The notes beneath the pieces are model-generated. The model had not been told where the DNA came from. It saw only the letters and a list, made by a program, of their open reading frames with translations, and did not search any database. A stretch of DNA of 64,000 nt from Pseudomonas cichorii (GTDB taxonomy: Bacteria > Pseudomonadota > Gammaproteobacteria > Pseudomonadales > Pseudomonadaceae): positions 4,702,001 through 4,766,000 of the forward strand of contig NZ_CP074349.1 in assembly GCF_018343775.1 (NCBI RefSeq). Reading direction: 5' to 3'. Within the stretch, counting starts at the first letter, position 1, and each line of letters opens with the position of its first letter. This document shows, piece after piece, positions 16,778 through 26,455 of this stretch. The translations under genes were made by a program, and so were the position numbers.

Positions 16778-18775
16778 CTATTGATTGGCGCGTTGTTCAA
16801 TATGCTTCCAGTCGACAATCTCGCCCTCTGGGGTATAACCGGCGACCAGTTCGCCGAGCATTTGCCTGACGCGGGGATAGTCGTCCGAGGACACCGCATC
16901 CAGAAGCAACGCCAGCTTGTCCTTGAGAACCTCCCACGGCAGGAAGTCTTCGTCAGCGCTCATGATCATGGGGTGACGGGTTGGCACCACGTTATCGCCG
17001 ATCAACAGCTCCTCATAGAGTTTTTCCCCAGGACGCAGGCCTGTGAACTCGATGGCGATATCGCCATGGGGATTGCGTTCGGAACGCATGCTCAGACCCG
17101 ACAGATTGATCATGCGCTCTGCCAGTTCGACGATCTTGACCGGTGCGCCCATATCGAGCACGAAGACATCGCCGCCCTGCCCCATGGAACCCGCCTGAAT
17201 CACCAGTTGAGCCGCCTCGGGGATAGTCATGAAGTAACGGGTGATATTCGGGTGTGTCACCGTCAGCGGGCCACCGCTCTTGATCTGCTTGTGGAACAGC
17301 GGAATCACCGAGCCGGAAGACCCCAGCACATTGCCGAAGCGCACCATCGTAAAGCGTGTCTTGTTGACGTGAGCAACCTTGTTGCTGCCACTGAACAGGA
17401 CCGGTGCAACCTCGCGACTGAGCGCCTGCAGGATCATTTCCGCAAGTCGCTTGGTACTGCCCATGACGTTGGTGGGACGAACCGCCTTGTCAGTGGAGAT
17501 CAATACGAAATTGGCCACGCCAACCTGAACCGCAGCCTGAGCGGTGTGCAAGGTTCCCATGACATTGTTCAGCACACCTTCGGCACTGTTGTGTTCGACG
17601 ATCGGCACATGCTTGTAGGCGGCAGCGTGATAGACCGTCTCGACCTTCCAGGTCCGCATCAGATCGACCATCTTCTCGAAGTAGCGCACTGACCCGAGAA
17701 TGGGCAGGACTTCAACCTCCAGTGCCTCTTGCTGAACCTGCTTTTCCAACTCGCCGAAAATGCTGTAGAGGTTGAACTCGCTGTGCTCGACCAGCAGCAG
17801 CCGGGAGGGCTTGAGCATCAGGATCTGACGGCACAGCTCGGAGCCGATCGAACCGCCTGCGCCGGTGACCATCACGACCTTGCCGGTAATGCAGTGCTCC
17901 AACAGGTCATCCTGAGCCGATACCGAATCGCGACCCAGCAAGTCGGCGATGCCCACTTCCTGGATGTCATCGACCTTGACCCTGCCGCTGGCCAGATCCA
18001 TGAAGCCGGGAACGCTGCGCACATGCAGCGGATAGCCTTCCAGGTACTCGAGGATCTCGCGACGACGCGCACGGGTCGCTGACGGAATAGCCAGCAGAAT
18101 CTCCTGGGCACCGGTGGCATCGATCATTTGCTGAATATGCCGGGGTTTGTAAACCACCAGCCCGGCGATGGTGCGCTTGGTCACGCTGCTGTCATCATCG
18201 ATGAAAGCCACCGGACGCATCATGCGCCCCAGACGCAAGGCTGCGACCAGTTGATTGCCCGCTGCGCCAGCACCGTAGATGGCGACTTTGGGCAATCCGT
18301 TGTCTCGTGACGTAAAGGGTACATGCTGGGAAGCCATGAACCAGTCACCCAGAAAGTACTGGCGCATGATCAGGCGCAAGCCGCCGATCATGATCAGGCT
18401 CAACCACCAGTAATTGAAAATGACCGAACGCGGGACCACCACTTCATGGTCGCCATACCAATACACCACAAGCGATACCAGCAACGCAGACAGGCTGACG
18501 GCCTTGATGATGGTGATCAGCGCATCGTTGCCGAAAAAGCGCATGACGGCGCGGTACATGCCAAAGCGGATGAAGATGGGGATGGTCAACACCGGCGCTG
18601 CGGCGAACAACCAGAGGTGATCGAAGAGGGAGGAGAAGGTCGCGTCAAACCCCAGCCGCACGACAAAAGCGAGCAGCAAGGCGCCCCAGACCAGCACAAT
18701 GTCGGCGCCGACCTGCACGATTCGCTTGTTCTTGCGCGAAAGACCCAGCATTCGCGAGCGTAATTTCATCATCAT
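16778..18775 (-). CDS. wbpM: WbpM-type nucleotide-sugar 4,6-dehydratase (CapD family)
   Basis: A 665-residue membrane-bound dehydratase. The N-terminal half has about four membrane helices and a first Rossmann-like region (AIYGAGAAGNQL). The C-terminal catalytic domain has the NAD-binding GAGGSIGSEL and the STDKAVRPTNVMGSTKR active-site region. WbpM of P. aeruginosa converts UDP-GlcNAc to the 4-keto-6-deoxy intermediate of UDP-QuiNAc-type sugars needed for B-band O-antigen. The first ATG of ATGATGATG at 18775 is chosen because GGAGG lies 7 bp upstream. It is the last gene of the minus-strand O-antigen unit. Confidence 0.9.
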   Translation of the reverse strand: MMMKLRSRMLGLSRKNKRIVQVGADIVLVWGALLLAFVVRLGFDATFSSLFDHLWLFAAAPVLTIPIFIRFGMYRAVMRFFGNDALITIIKAVSLSALLVSLVVYWYGDHEVVVPRSVIFNYWWLSLIMIGGLRLIMRQYFLGDWFMASQHVPFTSRDNGLPKVAIYGAGAAGNQLVAALRLGRMMRPVAFIDDDSSVTKRTIAGLVVYKPRHIQQMIDATGAQEILLAIPSATRARRREILEYLEGYPLHVRSVPGFMDLASGRVKVDDIQEVGIADLLGRDSVSAQDDLLEHCITGKVVMVTGAGGSIGSELCRQILMLKPSRLLLVEHSEFNLYSIFGELEKQVQQEALEVEVLPILGSVRYFEKMVDLMRTWKVETVYHAAAYKHVPIVEHNSAEGVLNNVMGTLHTAQAAVQVGVANFVLISTDKAVRPTNVMGSTKRLAEMILQALSREVAPVLFSGSNKVAHVNKTRFTMVRFGNVLGSSGSVIPLFHKQIKSGGPLTVTHPNITRYFMTIPEAAQLVIQAGSMGQGGDVFVLDMGAPVKIVELAERMINLSGLSMRSERNPHGDIAIEFTGLRPGEKLYEELLIGDNVVPTRHPMIMSADEDFLPWEVLKDKLALLLDAVSSDDYPRVRQMLGELVAGYTPEGEIVDWKHIEQRANQ

Positions 18776-18927
18776 CCCTCTACCTCCACCTGACTCCATG
18801 TCGCAATGTGCGGACTTCATGGTGTGCGGCGTCGTTGAAAACCATTTATCGCAATTTGGCTACAAGGCGCTTTGCCTGCTACCGCACTGAATTTGAATAC
18901 TACTCCCCGACAAAAGCCGGTACAGGG

Positions 18928-19896
18928 CTATTTGCCTTGATGTTCCTGATAGTGACGGGCGACCGCCGACAAGGCCTGATCAACGCTTGTCACAGGCGTC
19001 CAGCCCAGTAACGAGCGCGTTTTCTCGATATCGACCTGCAAGAAACCGCAAAGACGCTGGGACAACGCACGCTTGCCCAGCGATCTGGCGGCCAGCACGA
19101 GCAAGGCAGACGGTATGGGCAGCAGACGCGCCGACTTGCCGAGTGCACTGGCCATGCGCTTGAGCAGCATGGTCGTCGACAGGTCCTCGCCATCGCTGAC
19201 CAGGAATGTCTGGTTGGCAGCGGCCGGATGCGATGTGCAGGTAACGATCAGATCGACCAGATTGTCGAGGGCGACCAGGCTGCGTCGATTGTCGATGGCT
19301 CCGAAAGGCAACGGAACGCCTTTGTCCAGCCAGCGCATCATCGACAGAAAGTTGGCCTTCACTCCAGGACCGTAGACCAGCACCGGCCGGATGATCACCA
19401 CCTCCAGCCCCGTCTGCTCGGCCAGAGCCCGCAATCCCTGTTCGGCTTCCATCTTGGAGATCCCGTACGGATCGATCGGAGCAGGCGTATCGTCAGCCCG
19501 GTAAGGCTGGCCAGGCAAGGTGCCCTCACCGTTGACCTTGATGGAGCTGATGAAGACAAAACGGCGTACGCCTGCCTCTGCCGCCTGACGCGCAAGATTC
19601 AATGTCCCTTCAACATTGACCTTGCGAAATGCTGCCAGCGGATCGGCTTCGGTGTCGTTCATGACATGCACGCGGGCTGCAGCATGGATCACCACCTGCA
19701 CGTCCCGGAGACTGTCCTGCCACTGCGTCTGTCCATCCAGGCTGGAAACCTGGCAAAGCGTGGCACGCGGATCGACCTGTGCCGAAGAATCGCGTACGGC
19801 GGCAGTCACTTTATCGCCTCGCGTGAGCAGACTGGCGAGCAGTGCCTTACCGACAAAACCGGTTGCACCTGTCAGTAACACAGAAGAGGAACTCAT
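18928..19896 (-). CDS. NAD-dependent epimerase/dehydratase, WbjF/WbpV-like
   Basis: A 322-residue extended short-chain dehydrogenase. GATGFVGKAL near the N-terminus binds NAD(P), and the SSIKVNG and DPYGISKMEAE segments supply the catalytic Ser and Tyr-x3-Lys-like residues (Tyr within PYGISK). It resembles WbjF/WbpV, reductases or epimerases that follow the glycosyltransferase in P. aeruginosa O-antigen clusters; WbpV reduces the 4-keto sugar to UDP-QuiNAc. Its ATG overlaps the stop of the glycosyltransferase by 4 bp. With WbpM downstream it could complete a UDP-QuiNAc branch. Confidence 0.75.
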   Translation of the reverse strand: MSSSSVLLTGATGFVGKALLASLLTRGDKVTAAVRDSSAQVDPRATLCQVSSLDGQTQWQDSLRDVQVVIHAAARVHVMNDTEADPLAAFRKVNVEGTLNLARQAAEAGVRRFVFISSIKVNGEGTLPGQPYRADDTPAPIDPYGISKMEAEQGLRALAEQTGLEVVIIRPVLVYGPGVKANFLSMMRWLDKGVPLPFGAIDNRRSLVALDNLVDLIVTCTSHPAAANQTFLVSDGEDLSTTMLLKRMASALGKSARLLPIPSALLVLAARSLGKRALSQRLCGFLQVDIEKTRSLLGWTPVTSVDQALSAVARHYQEHQGK

Positions 19897-21149
19897 GACT
19901 GACTCACTTTGCGAAGGGTAGCTTGACGAAAAAGGGTTTCCAGACGCATCAGAAGGTTGCCCTTGGCGTAGTGCTGCTCATAATAGTTGCGCCCTGCACG
20001 GCCCATGCTTTCGCGCTGGGTCTGACCGGCATCTGCAAGTGCTCGGGTAATCGCTGCCAGCCCCTGGGCATCACCGGAATCACAGGCGAAACCGGCACCT
20101 GACTCGTTGATCACCCGTGCAGCTTCACCATTGATCATTCCCAGTATGGGTCTTCCTGACGCCAGGTATGCCTGAACCTTCCCCGGAATGGTCTTTTCAA
20201 ACACATCATTGGTTTTCAGCGACACCAGCAAGGCATCGGCCTGGGCAAACAGCCCTGGCATGGCTTCCAGTGGATGACGTCCCAGAAGGTGCACATTGTC
20301 CAGTTGTCTGCTCGCAATCTGCTCGGCAATCCACTCGCTCATGCGGCCATCCCCGACAATGACCCAGCGCACGACATTACTGGCCCGTAGCGACTCGGCA
20401 GCATCCAGTACGGCAGGGAAATCCTGAGCCTCGCCCAGATTGCCGGCAAAGACGACCGTGAATACATTCGGGTCCGGCTTGATCAAATCACACAATGGCG
20501 GCGATGAAGATGAAAAATCGTCTTCGGCCCAGCTTGGAAAGTAAACCAGGCGATCATCGGTAATCGGTCGGGTGCAGTAGCGCCTGACATTGTCCAGAAA
20601 GCCATGGGATTGCAGCAACAGATAATCGGTGCGGTTGTAGATCCACGAAACGACCTTGCCGATCAACCCCAGCAGCAAAGGCTGCTTGAGCACACCGACT
20701 GCACGCAGGGTTTCGGGCCACAGATCCAGCACCCATACAAACACCGGCGCACGCTTCAACCGCCCAATCACCAGCGCCGGAATGGCGGCCATGACAGGCG
20801 AGACGGCATACACGAAGATCGTATCGAACTTGCGCCCACGCAGCTTGAAAGCACCCAGCGTCGAAGCGCTGATGAAGAACGACAGGTAGTTGAGCACCAG
20901 AGTCAGACTCCGCTTGCCACGCGGGACAAGCGGCACCCTGATGACTTCGGCACCGCAATACTGACTGAATCCTTCAGGCTTCTCGCGGTAGCTTTCAAAT
21001 ACCTTGCCTTCAGGGTAATTCGGCAACCCCGTCAAGACGGTGACTTCATGCCCCTTTGCCGAAAGATCGCGGACCAGATCATTGATCCGCATGTTCTCCG
21101 GCCAAAAATACTGCGTTACGACAAGAACTTTTAACGCTTTTTCAGCCAT
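19893..21149 (-). CDS. wbjE: Glycosyltransferase family 4, WbjE/WbuB-like (probable L-FucNAc transferase)
   Basis: A 418-residue GT-B fold glycosyltransferase. The N-terminal half has YFWPENMRINDL and LTGLPNYPEGK, both highly characteristic of the WbuB/WbjE group. The C-terminal donor domain has VVFAGNLGEAQD, VIVGDGRM and the FEKTIPGKVQAYLASGRPI region. In clusters that make UDP-L-FucNAc this enzyme is thought to transfer FucNAc to the growing O-unit. I use the ATG at 21149; a GTG at 21158 is also in frame. It begins 14 bp after wbjD and overlaps the next gene by 4 bp. Confidence 0.8.
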   Translation of the reverse strand: MAEKALKVLVVTQYFWPENMRINDLVRDLSAKGHEVTVLTGLPNYPEGKVFESYREKPEGFSQYCGAEVIRVPLVPRGKRSLTLVLNYLSFFISASTLGAFKLRGRKFDTIFVYAVSPVMAAIPALVIGRLKRAPVFVWVLDLWPETLRAVGVLKQPLLLGLIGKVVSWIYNRTDYLLLQSHGFLDNVRRYCTRPITDDRLVYFPSWAEDDFSSSSPPLCDLIKPDPNVFTVVFAGNLGEAQDFPAVLDAAESLRASNVVRWVIVGDGRMSEWIAEQIASRQLDNVHLLGRHPLEAMPGLFAQADALLVSLKTNDVFEKTIPGKVQAYLASGRPILGMINGEAARVINESGAGFACDSGDAQGLAAITRALADAGQTQRESMGRAGRNYYEQHYAKGNLLMRLETLFRQATLRKVSQS

Positions 21150-21163
21150 TTCTACCACTCGGA

Positions 21164-22294
21164 TCAGTAACGCTTCCAGACAACACGGTTCACGTAGTCG
21201 GTGTAACTGTGCAGGATACGCACGACCTTGTCCGAGACGTTGGGCATGCTGTAATCGCCCACCAGACGCAGACTGCGTTCGTCACCACGAGACTGACTGT
21301 CGAGAATGTTCAAGCCCTGCAGTACGCGCTCGGTTTCCAGCCCGACCATCATGGCCGCAGCTTCTTCCATGCCTTCAGGACGCTCATGAGCTTCACGCAG
21401 GTTCAGTGCAGGGAAGTTCAGGATGGAAGCTTCTTCGTTGATCGTGCCGCTGTCGGACAGTACGGCTTTCGATTCGAGCTGGAGCTTGTTGTAATCCTTG
21501 AAGCCCAGTGGCTTGAGCAGGCGCACATTGGCATGGAAAGTCACACCCATGGCGTCAACCCGCTTCTGGGTACGCGGGTGGGTGGAGACAATCACCGGCA
21601 GGTCGAACTGCTCCGCCACGGTATTGAGCACGTCCACCAGCTTGAGGAAGTTCTTGTCCGAGTCGACGTTCTCTTCACGGTGCGCACTGACGACGAAGAA
21701 CTTGCCAGGCTCAAGCCCCAGACGGGTAAGAACGTCCGAATTGTCGATACCTTCACGGTAATGACCCAGCACTTCGAACATCGGGCTGCCGGTCTTGATC
21801 ACGCGATCCGCAGGCAGACCTTCGCGCAACAGGTAATCCCGGGCGATGGTGCTGTAAGTAAGGTTGATGTCGGCCGTATGGTCGACGATGCGACGGTTGA
21901 TTTCTTCCGGAACCCGCATATCGAAGCAACGGTTGCCCGCTTCCATGTGGAATGTCGGGATCTTGCGACGCTTGGCTGGCAACACGGCCATGCAGCTGTT
22001 GGTATCACCCAGCACCAGCAGAGCTTCAGGCTGGATTTCAGCCAGCACGCGGTCGACAGCGATGATCACGTTACCGATGGTTTCTGCACCACTGGCACCG
22101 GCGGCATTCAGGAAGTGGTCCGGCTTGCGGATGCCCAGGTCCTGAAAGAAGATTTCGTTCAGTTCGTAATCGTAGTTCTGGCCCGTGTGGACCAGAATGT
22201 GATCGCAATGCTCGTCCAGTGCAGCCATGACCCGCGACAGACGAATGATCTCCGGCCGCGTACCCACGACAGTTACAATTTTCAGCTTTTTCAT
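21164..22294 (-). CDS. wbjD: UDP-N-acetylglucosamine 2-epimerase-family enzyme WbjD (UDP-L-FucNAc synthesis)
   Basis: A 376-residue protein of the UDP-GlcNAc 2-epimerase family: VVGTRPEIIRLSRV at the N-terminus, HTGQNYDYELNEIFF, VLGDTNSC, MEAGNRCFD, SAHREENVD and SDSGTINEEASIL. WbjD (CapG/FnlC) converts UDP-L-PneNAc to UDP-L-FucNAc, the last step of the pathway started by WbjB and WbjC, which are the two genes upstream. The ribosome site AGGATATTGAA precedes the ATG. It lies 23 bp downstream of wbjC. Confidence 0.9.
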   Translation of the reverse strand: MKKLKIVTVVGTRPEIIRLSRVMAALDEHCDHILVHTGQNYDYELNEIFFQDLGIRKPDHFLNAAGASGAETIGNVIIAVDRVLAEIQPEALLVLGDTNSCMAVLPAKRRKIPTFHMEAGNRCFDMRVPEEINRRIVDHTADINLTYSTIARDYLLREGLPADRVIKTGSPMFEVLGHYREGIDNSDVLTRLGLEPGKFFVVSAHREENVDSDKNFLKLVDVLNTVAEQFDLPVIVSTHPRTQKRVDAMGVTFHANVRLLKPLGFKDYNKLQLESKAVLSDSGTINEEASILNFPALNLREAHERPEGMEEAAAMMVGLETERVLQGLNILDSQSRGDERSLRLVGDYSMPNVSDKVVRILHSYTDYVNRVVWKRY

Positions 22295-22317
22295 TTCAAT
22301 ATCCTGTCAACAGCGGC

Positions 22318-23436
22318 TCAGGCTTCAGTACCGACGGGGCGCGCATAAGTGTCCGGGTGTTCCCGGTCAAAGATTTCATTGGCCCAGAGCATGACGATCA
22401 TCTCGTCCTCACCGACATTGGTGATGTCGTGGGTCCAGCCGGGTACGGTTTCAACGATCTGCGGCTGTTCACCGGTAGTGAACAACTCATAGAACTCGCC
22501 GGAAACAATATGGCGGAAGCGGAAACAGGCCTTGCCCTTGATGACCAGAAACTTCTCGGTCTTGGAGTGGTGGTAGTGACCGCCACGGGTAATGCCCGGA
22601 TGCGCAGTGAAATAGGAAAACTGCCCGGAGTCCCGGGTCTTGAGCATTTCCACGAACACGCCACGCGGATCACCATGCTTGGGCACTTCATAAGTGAAGC
22701 GGTCCGGTGGCAGGTAGCTCAGGTAAGTCGAGTACAAGGCTCGCACCAGACCCGTGCCGACCGGCTCGGTGATCATCGTCTGGCGACTGTCGCGGAACAC
22801 ATGCAGCTGCTCGGCCAGTTCACCCACAGAGATCGCGTATTGCGGCTCGACATTCACAAAAGGCGTACCCGCCAGCTTGCCATCCATGACGGCCAGGAAA
22901 TGCCTGACCACGTCATCGATGTAGACCAGACTGATACGCGCCTGTGGATCGTTGATGCTGATCGGCAAGCCGCGGGAAACGTTGTGGCAGAACGTTGCGA
23001 CAGCCGAGTTATAGTTCGGTCGCGCCCATTTACCGAAAACGTTCGGCAGGCGAAACAGGTGAACCGGCACGCCATGGCTGGCATTCAGAGCCAGGAGTGC
23101 GTCTTCGGCACCGCGCTTGCTGCTGCCATAGGCATTGTCCAGCTCGGCCTGGCTCGAAGAGGTGTACAGAATCGGCACCTGACGACCACTGCTCACGATC
23201 GCATCGCACAAGGCACGAGTCAGGTCGGTATTGCCGGTCTGGAACTCCTGCGGATCCTGCGGACGATTGACGCCCGCCAGGTGAAAGATGAAATCCACCT
23301 GTGCAACCAGCGCTGGCAGGCTGTCCAGAGAGTCGTCACGGGTAAAGCGCAGAACCTGCACGTCGGCCCGTTCCCCGAGATGGGAAACAAGATTCTGGCC
23401 AACGAAACCATTGGCGCCCGTAATCAGAACCTTCAT
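22318..23436 (-). CDS. wbjC: WbjC bifunctional epimerase/reductase (UDP-L-FucNAc synthesis)
   Basis: A 372-residue fusion: an N-terminal SDR domain (ITGANGFVGQNL; YGSSKRGAEDAL) and a C-terminal cupin domain (HYHHSKTEKFLVIKG). This is the layout of CapF/WbjC/FnlB, which epimerises at C3 and then reduces the 4-keto sugar made by WbjB. The ATG at 23436 has a near-ideal GGAGG 7 bp upstream; the same GGAGTGA holds the wbjB stop, so the genes are tightly coupled. The cupin supplies the epimerase metal site in known homologues. Confidence 0.9.
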   Translation of the reverse strand: MKVLITGANGFVGQNLVSHLGERADVQVLRFTRDDSLDSLPALVAQVDFIFHLAGVNRPQDPQEFQTGNTDLTRALCDAIVSSGRQVPILYTSSSQAELDNAYGSSKRGAEDALLALNASHGVPVHLFRLPNVFGKWARPNYNSAVATFCHNVSRGLPISINDPQARISLVYIDDVVRHFLAVMDGKLAGTPFVNVEPQYAISVGELAEQLHVFRDSRQTMITEPVGTGLVRALYSTYLSYLPPDRFTYEVPKHGDPRGVFVEMLKTRDSGQFSYFTAHPGITRGGHYHHSKTEKFLVIKGKACFRFRHIVSGEFYELFTTGEQPQIVETVPGWTHDITNVGEDEMIVMLWANEIFDREHPDTYARPVGTEA

Positions 23437-23438
23437 CT

Positions 23439-24473
23439 TCACTCCTCCGGCGTAGCGTGCTCGCCACGCTGGATGGCGCGCATGAAGTCCAGTTTGAGCA
23501 ACAGACGCTGCATACCTTCGACATCCAGGCGCTCGGTATTGTGCGAGTTGTAGTCTTCGGTGCGAGAAATCTTGGTTTCGCCCTGCTCGACGAACTTGGC
23601 GTAGTTGAGGTCGCGCAAGTCTGGCGGAATGCGGAAATAGTCACCCTTGTCTTCGGCACAGGCCATTTCTTCGCGGCTCAGCAGTGCTTCATACAGTTTT
23701 TCGCCATGGCGAGTACCGATCACCTGAATCGGGTGATCCGGCTTGCCCACCAGTGCAGTCAGCGCCTTGGCCAGGACTTCGACGGTCGCCGCCGGAGCCT
23801 TCTGTACGAACAGATCACCGTTGTTGCCATGCTCGAACGCATAGAGCACCAGGTCGACAGCGTCGCCCAGGGTCATCATGAAGCGGGTCATGTTCGGGTC
23901 GGTCAGGGTCAGCTCTTTACCGGCACGAATCTGATCGATGAACAGAGGAATCACAGATCCGCGCGAAGCCATGACGTTGCCATAGCGGGTACCGCAGATG
24001 ACGGTCTTGTTATCGTCGACATTGCGCGACTTGGCGACCATGACCTTTTCCATCATCGCCTTGGAAATACCCATGGCGTTGATTGGATAGACGGCCTTGT
24101 CGGTGCTGAGGCAGACAACGCGACGAACTTCGTTCTGGATAGCCGCTTCCAGCAGGTTTTCGGTACCGATGACGTTGGTCTTGACCGCTTCCATCGGGTG
24201 GAATTCGCAGGACGGAACCTGTTTCAGGGCGGCGGCGTGGAAAATATAATCGACACCGCGCGTAGCATTGAGCACGCTCTGGTAATCACGCACATCGCCA
24301 ATATAGAACTTCAGCTTGCTATTGGCATAGCGCTTGCGCATGTCGTCCTGTTTCTTCTCGTCACGACTGAAAATACGGATTTCCGCAATATCACTGTCGA
24401 GGAAGCGCTTGAGGACAGCGTTGCCAAAAGAACCGGTACCGCCAGAGATGAGAAGTTTTTTTCCGCTAAACAT
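23439..24473 (-). CDS. wbjB: WbjB UDP-GlcNAc 4,6-dehydratase/5-epimerase
   Basis: A 344-residue soluble CapD-like SDR enzyme. GGTGSFGNAVLKR binds NAD(P); STDKAVYPINAMGISKAMMEK carries the Met-x3-Lys active-site pair; RYGNVMASRGSVIP and RHGEKLYE are family signatures. WbjB/CapE/FnlA converts UDP-GlcNAc to the 4-keto-6-deoxy-L-talose/rhamnose-type intermediates of UDP-L-FucNAc synthesis. It is the first gene of the minus-strand cluster; AGGAATTATT precedes the ATG and a 745-bp non-coding leader lies upstream. Confidence 0.9.
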   Translation of the reverse strand: MFSGKKLLISGGTGSFGNAVLKRFLDSDIAEIRIFSRDEKKQDDMRKRYANSKLKFYIGDVRDYQSVLNATRGVDYIFHAAALKQVPSCEFHPMEAVKTNVIGTENLLEAAIQNEVRRVVCLSTDKAVYPINAMGISKAMMEKVMVAKSRNVDDNKTVICGTRYGNVMASRGSVIPLFIDQIRAGKELTLTDPNMTRFMMTLGDAVDLVLYAFEHGNNGDLFVQKAPAATVEVLAKALTALVGKPDHPIQVIGTRHGEKLYEALLSREEMACAEDKGDYFRIPPDLRDLNYAKFVEQGETKISRTEDYNSHNTERLDVEGMQRLLLKLDFMRAIQRGEHATPEE

Positions 24474-25218
24474 AATAATTCCTGAAAATGAGGCAGGCTG
24501 TCCTGGGATTAACGAGACTTCAAGGTCGAAAAAACCAATTTGTCTTACTGCTGAGCGCCGGGATAACTGATCGATAAAGCCCGATCAACGCCCTGAAAAC
24601 AAAAAAGCCGCCCGCAGCAACGCCTGCTACGTCCATGCTGCGACCATCCTGTGCATATTGTCCAACGAACCGTCGTCGAGAGTCGTGAGCCAGATCCAGT
24701 GCTCGCGGCCGCTCGAAACCGACTGGTTGCGGCTTGCAAGGCAGCCGCTGTCTGTGGTCGATAAAACCGCAAATGGACTGCCATACAAAAAATCTGGGCG
24801 ATTGTGCCACTTCCCTATCGAAATGCCACCTCATTCTAGACTTTACGCTGCCTGCAAGCCCCTCCTTTTCCCATACACACATTCAAGGCAGATCTACTTC
24901 AGCCTGTATTGGCTGAAAAGCAGGCTAAAGGACATCAGCATTACCTGCCCGCAGCACTGGAATGGCGCAAAACAATGAGGCTCTCGACGGACTGCAATCT
25001 ATTCGTAACTCCATGCTTTATATCGGGAGATTGGATACGTTATCAAGGGCAGGAACAAAACCAGCAATGCGCTACAAATGCTGTATGAATTTTCCGAAAC
25101 CCACAAAACTTCCCACTTTGCCGGCCGTAACGTCAATTGCCAGGCAGCACAGCTCTTCATCGTGCCCACACGTCAATGCGTTATGCTCCAGCATCGTCAC
25201 GCAAAACCGGAACTTGCC
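24474..25218. other. Long intergenic region between wbjB and icp
   Basis: These 745 bp hold no gene I can support on either strand; the short ORFs lack recognisable composition or ribosome sites. It should contain the divergent promoters of the wbj unit and of icp. I found no JUMPstart/ops element here. Its size and ORF-poor state may mark the edge where the wbj unit was inserted. Confidence 0.5.
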
Positions 25219-25611
25219 ATGACCCATGCCCGTCTACTCGCCCCTTTGAGCCTTGCCCTGCTGACCGCCTGCGCGCAAACCCCGAAAACCATCGTTTCAG
25301 TGGAAGCCCAGAGCGACTGCCCGCTGACGCTCAAGAGCGGACAAACCCTGATCCTCACTCTGCCCAGCAACCCCACCACCGGCTTTCGCTGGCAGATCCA
25401 GAATCCGGCACAAAGCGTGCTGCGCAGTCTGGGGCCTGAGGTTTATAAAAACTCGCAAAGCACGGAAATGGTGGGCAGTGGCGGGCAATCGGTATGGCGC
25501 TACAAGGCGACCGAGACTGGCACGGGGCAACTGGTGATGATCTACCAGCAACCCTGGACACCAGAAGCGGCTCCCGAACAGACTTTCGAGTGTGCAATCA
25601 CCGTGAACTGA
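25219..25611 (+). CDS. icp: Chagasin/ICP-family cysteine protease inhibitor (MEROPS I42), lipoprotein
   Basis: A 130-residue lipoprotein with lipobox LLTAC. The mature part has the three loops of the I42 fold: NPTTGFRW (residues near 56), a Gly-rich [10 protein letters not shown] loop, and YQQPW in place of the usual RPW loop. Such proteins inhibit papain-like cysteine peptidases; the P. aeruginosa homologue PA0778 is the named icp. I start at ATG 25219 because of the signal peptide; the long upstream frame is not coding. It stands alone, about 100 bp before cmoA. Confidence 0.82.
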   Translation: MTHARLLAPLSLALLTACAQTPKTIVSVEAQSDCPLTLKSGQTLILTLPSNPTTGFRWQIQNPAQSVLRSLGPEVYKNSQSTEMVGSGGQSVWRYKATETGTGQLVMIYQQPWTPEAAPEQTFECAITVN

Positions 25612-25711
25612 GGCGTTTTACGCGCTCTGTCAGACAGCACGCTCTGCCTCATGCATCCCGGCGACAACTTGGCTAGAATGCCCGCCTTTCAAAGCCTTCG
25701 CCGGAACCGCC

Positions 25712-26455
25712 GTGAGCAAAGAACCCGACCGCATTTTCGCCCAGCCATTGGCTCAGGTGCCTGACTTCGCCTTCAACGAGGATGTGGTACGGGTCTTTCC
25801 TGACATGATCAAGCGCTCGGTGCCCGGCTACCCGACGATTGTCGAGAACCTGGGTGTGCTCGCAGCACAGTTCGCCAGACCCGACACGGTGCTGTATGAC
25901 CTGGGCAGCTCCCTTGGGGCCGTGACTCAAGCCCTGCGTCGGCATGTGCGCAGCGAGGGCTGCAAGGTCATCGCCGTGGACAACTCGGCAGCGATGGTCG
26001 AGCGCTGCCGTGAATACCTCAATGCGCAGAACTCGATGTTTCAGGAGTTGCTGCCGGTCGAGGTGATCGAGGGCGACATTCTGGCGTTACAGTTCCAGCC
26101 CTCTTCGGTAGTGGCCCTGAACTTCACCCTGCAATTCATTGCCCCGGAACAGCGACTCACGCTGCTAACCCGCATTCGTCAGGCGCTGGTGCCTGGCGGC
26201 GCCTTGATCCTCTCGGAAAAGCTGCGCTTCAGCGACGAGCAGGAACATGCCCTGCTGACCGACCTGCATATCGCGTTCAAGCGCGCCAATGGCTACAGCG
26301 ACCTGGAAATAGCCCAGAAGCGCAGCGCCATCGAAAACGTCATGAAACCCGACAGCCTCGAAGAACACCGCCAACGTCTGTTGGCCGCCGGTTTTTCAAA
26401 GGTCGTCCCCTGGTTCCAATGCCTTAACTTTGCCTCGTTGATTGCCCTGCCATGA
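25712..26455 (+). CDS. cmoA: Carboxy-S-adenosyl-L-methionine synthase CmoA
   Basis: A 247-residue methyltransferase-fold enzyme with a GTG start. [26 protein letters not shown] and RSVPGYPTI are signatures of CmoA, followed by the SAM-binding [15 protein letters not shown]. It converts SAM and prephenate to carboxy-SAM, the donor used by CmoB to make uridine 5-oxyacetic acid at tRNA position 34. It overlaps cmoB by 4 bp (ATGA), so both are made together. Confidence 0.95.
   Translation: MSKEPDRIFAQPLAQVPDFAFNEDVVRVFPDMIKRSVPGYPTIVENLGVLAAQFARPDTVLYDLGSSLGAVTQALRRHVRSEGCKVIAVDNSAAMVERCREYLNAQNSMFQELLPVEVIEGDILALQFQPSSVVALNFTLQFIAPEQRLTLLTRIRQALVPGGALILSEKLRFSDEQEHALLTDLHIAFKRANGYSDLEIAQKRSAIENVMKPDSLEEHRQRLLAAGFSKVVPWFQCLNFASLIALP

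Noticed and set aside
18876..18887. TGCGGTAGCAGG on the minus strand before wbpM, similar to the ops element of RfaH-controlled operons
   Set aside because: Only the GCGGTAGC core matches; the following bases and the position inside the cluster, instead of at its head, do not fit.
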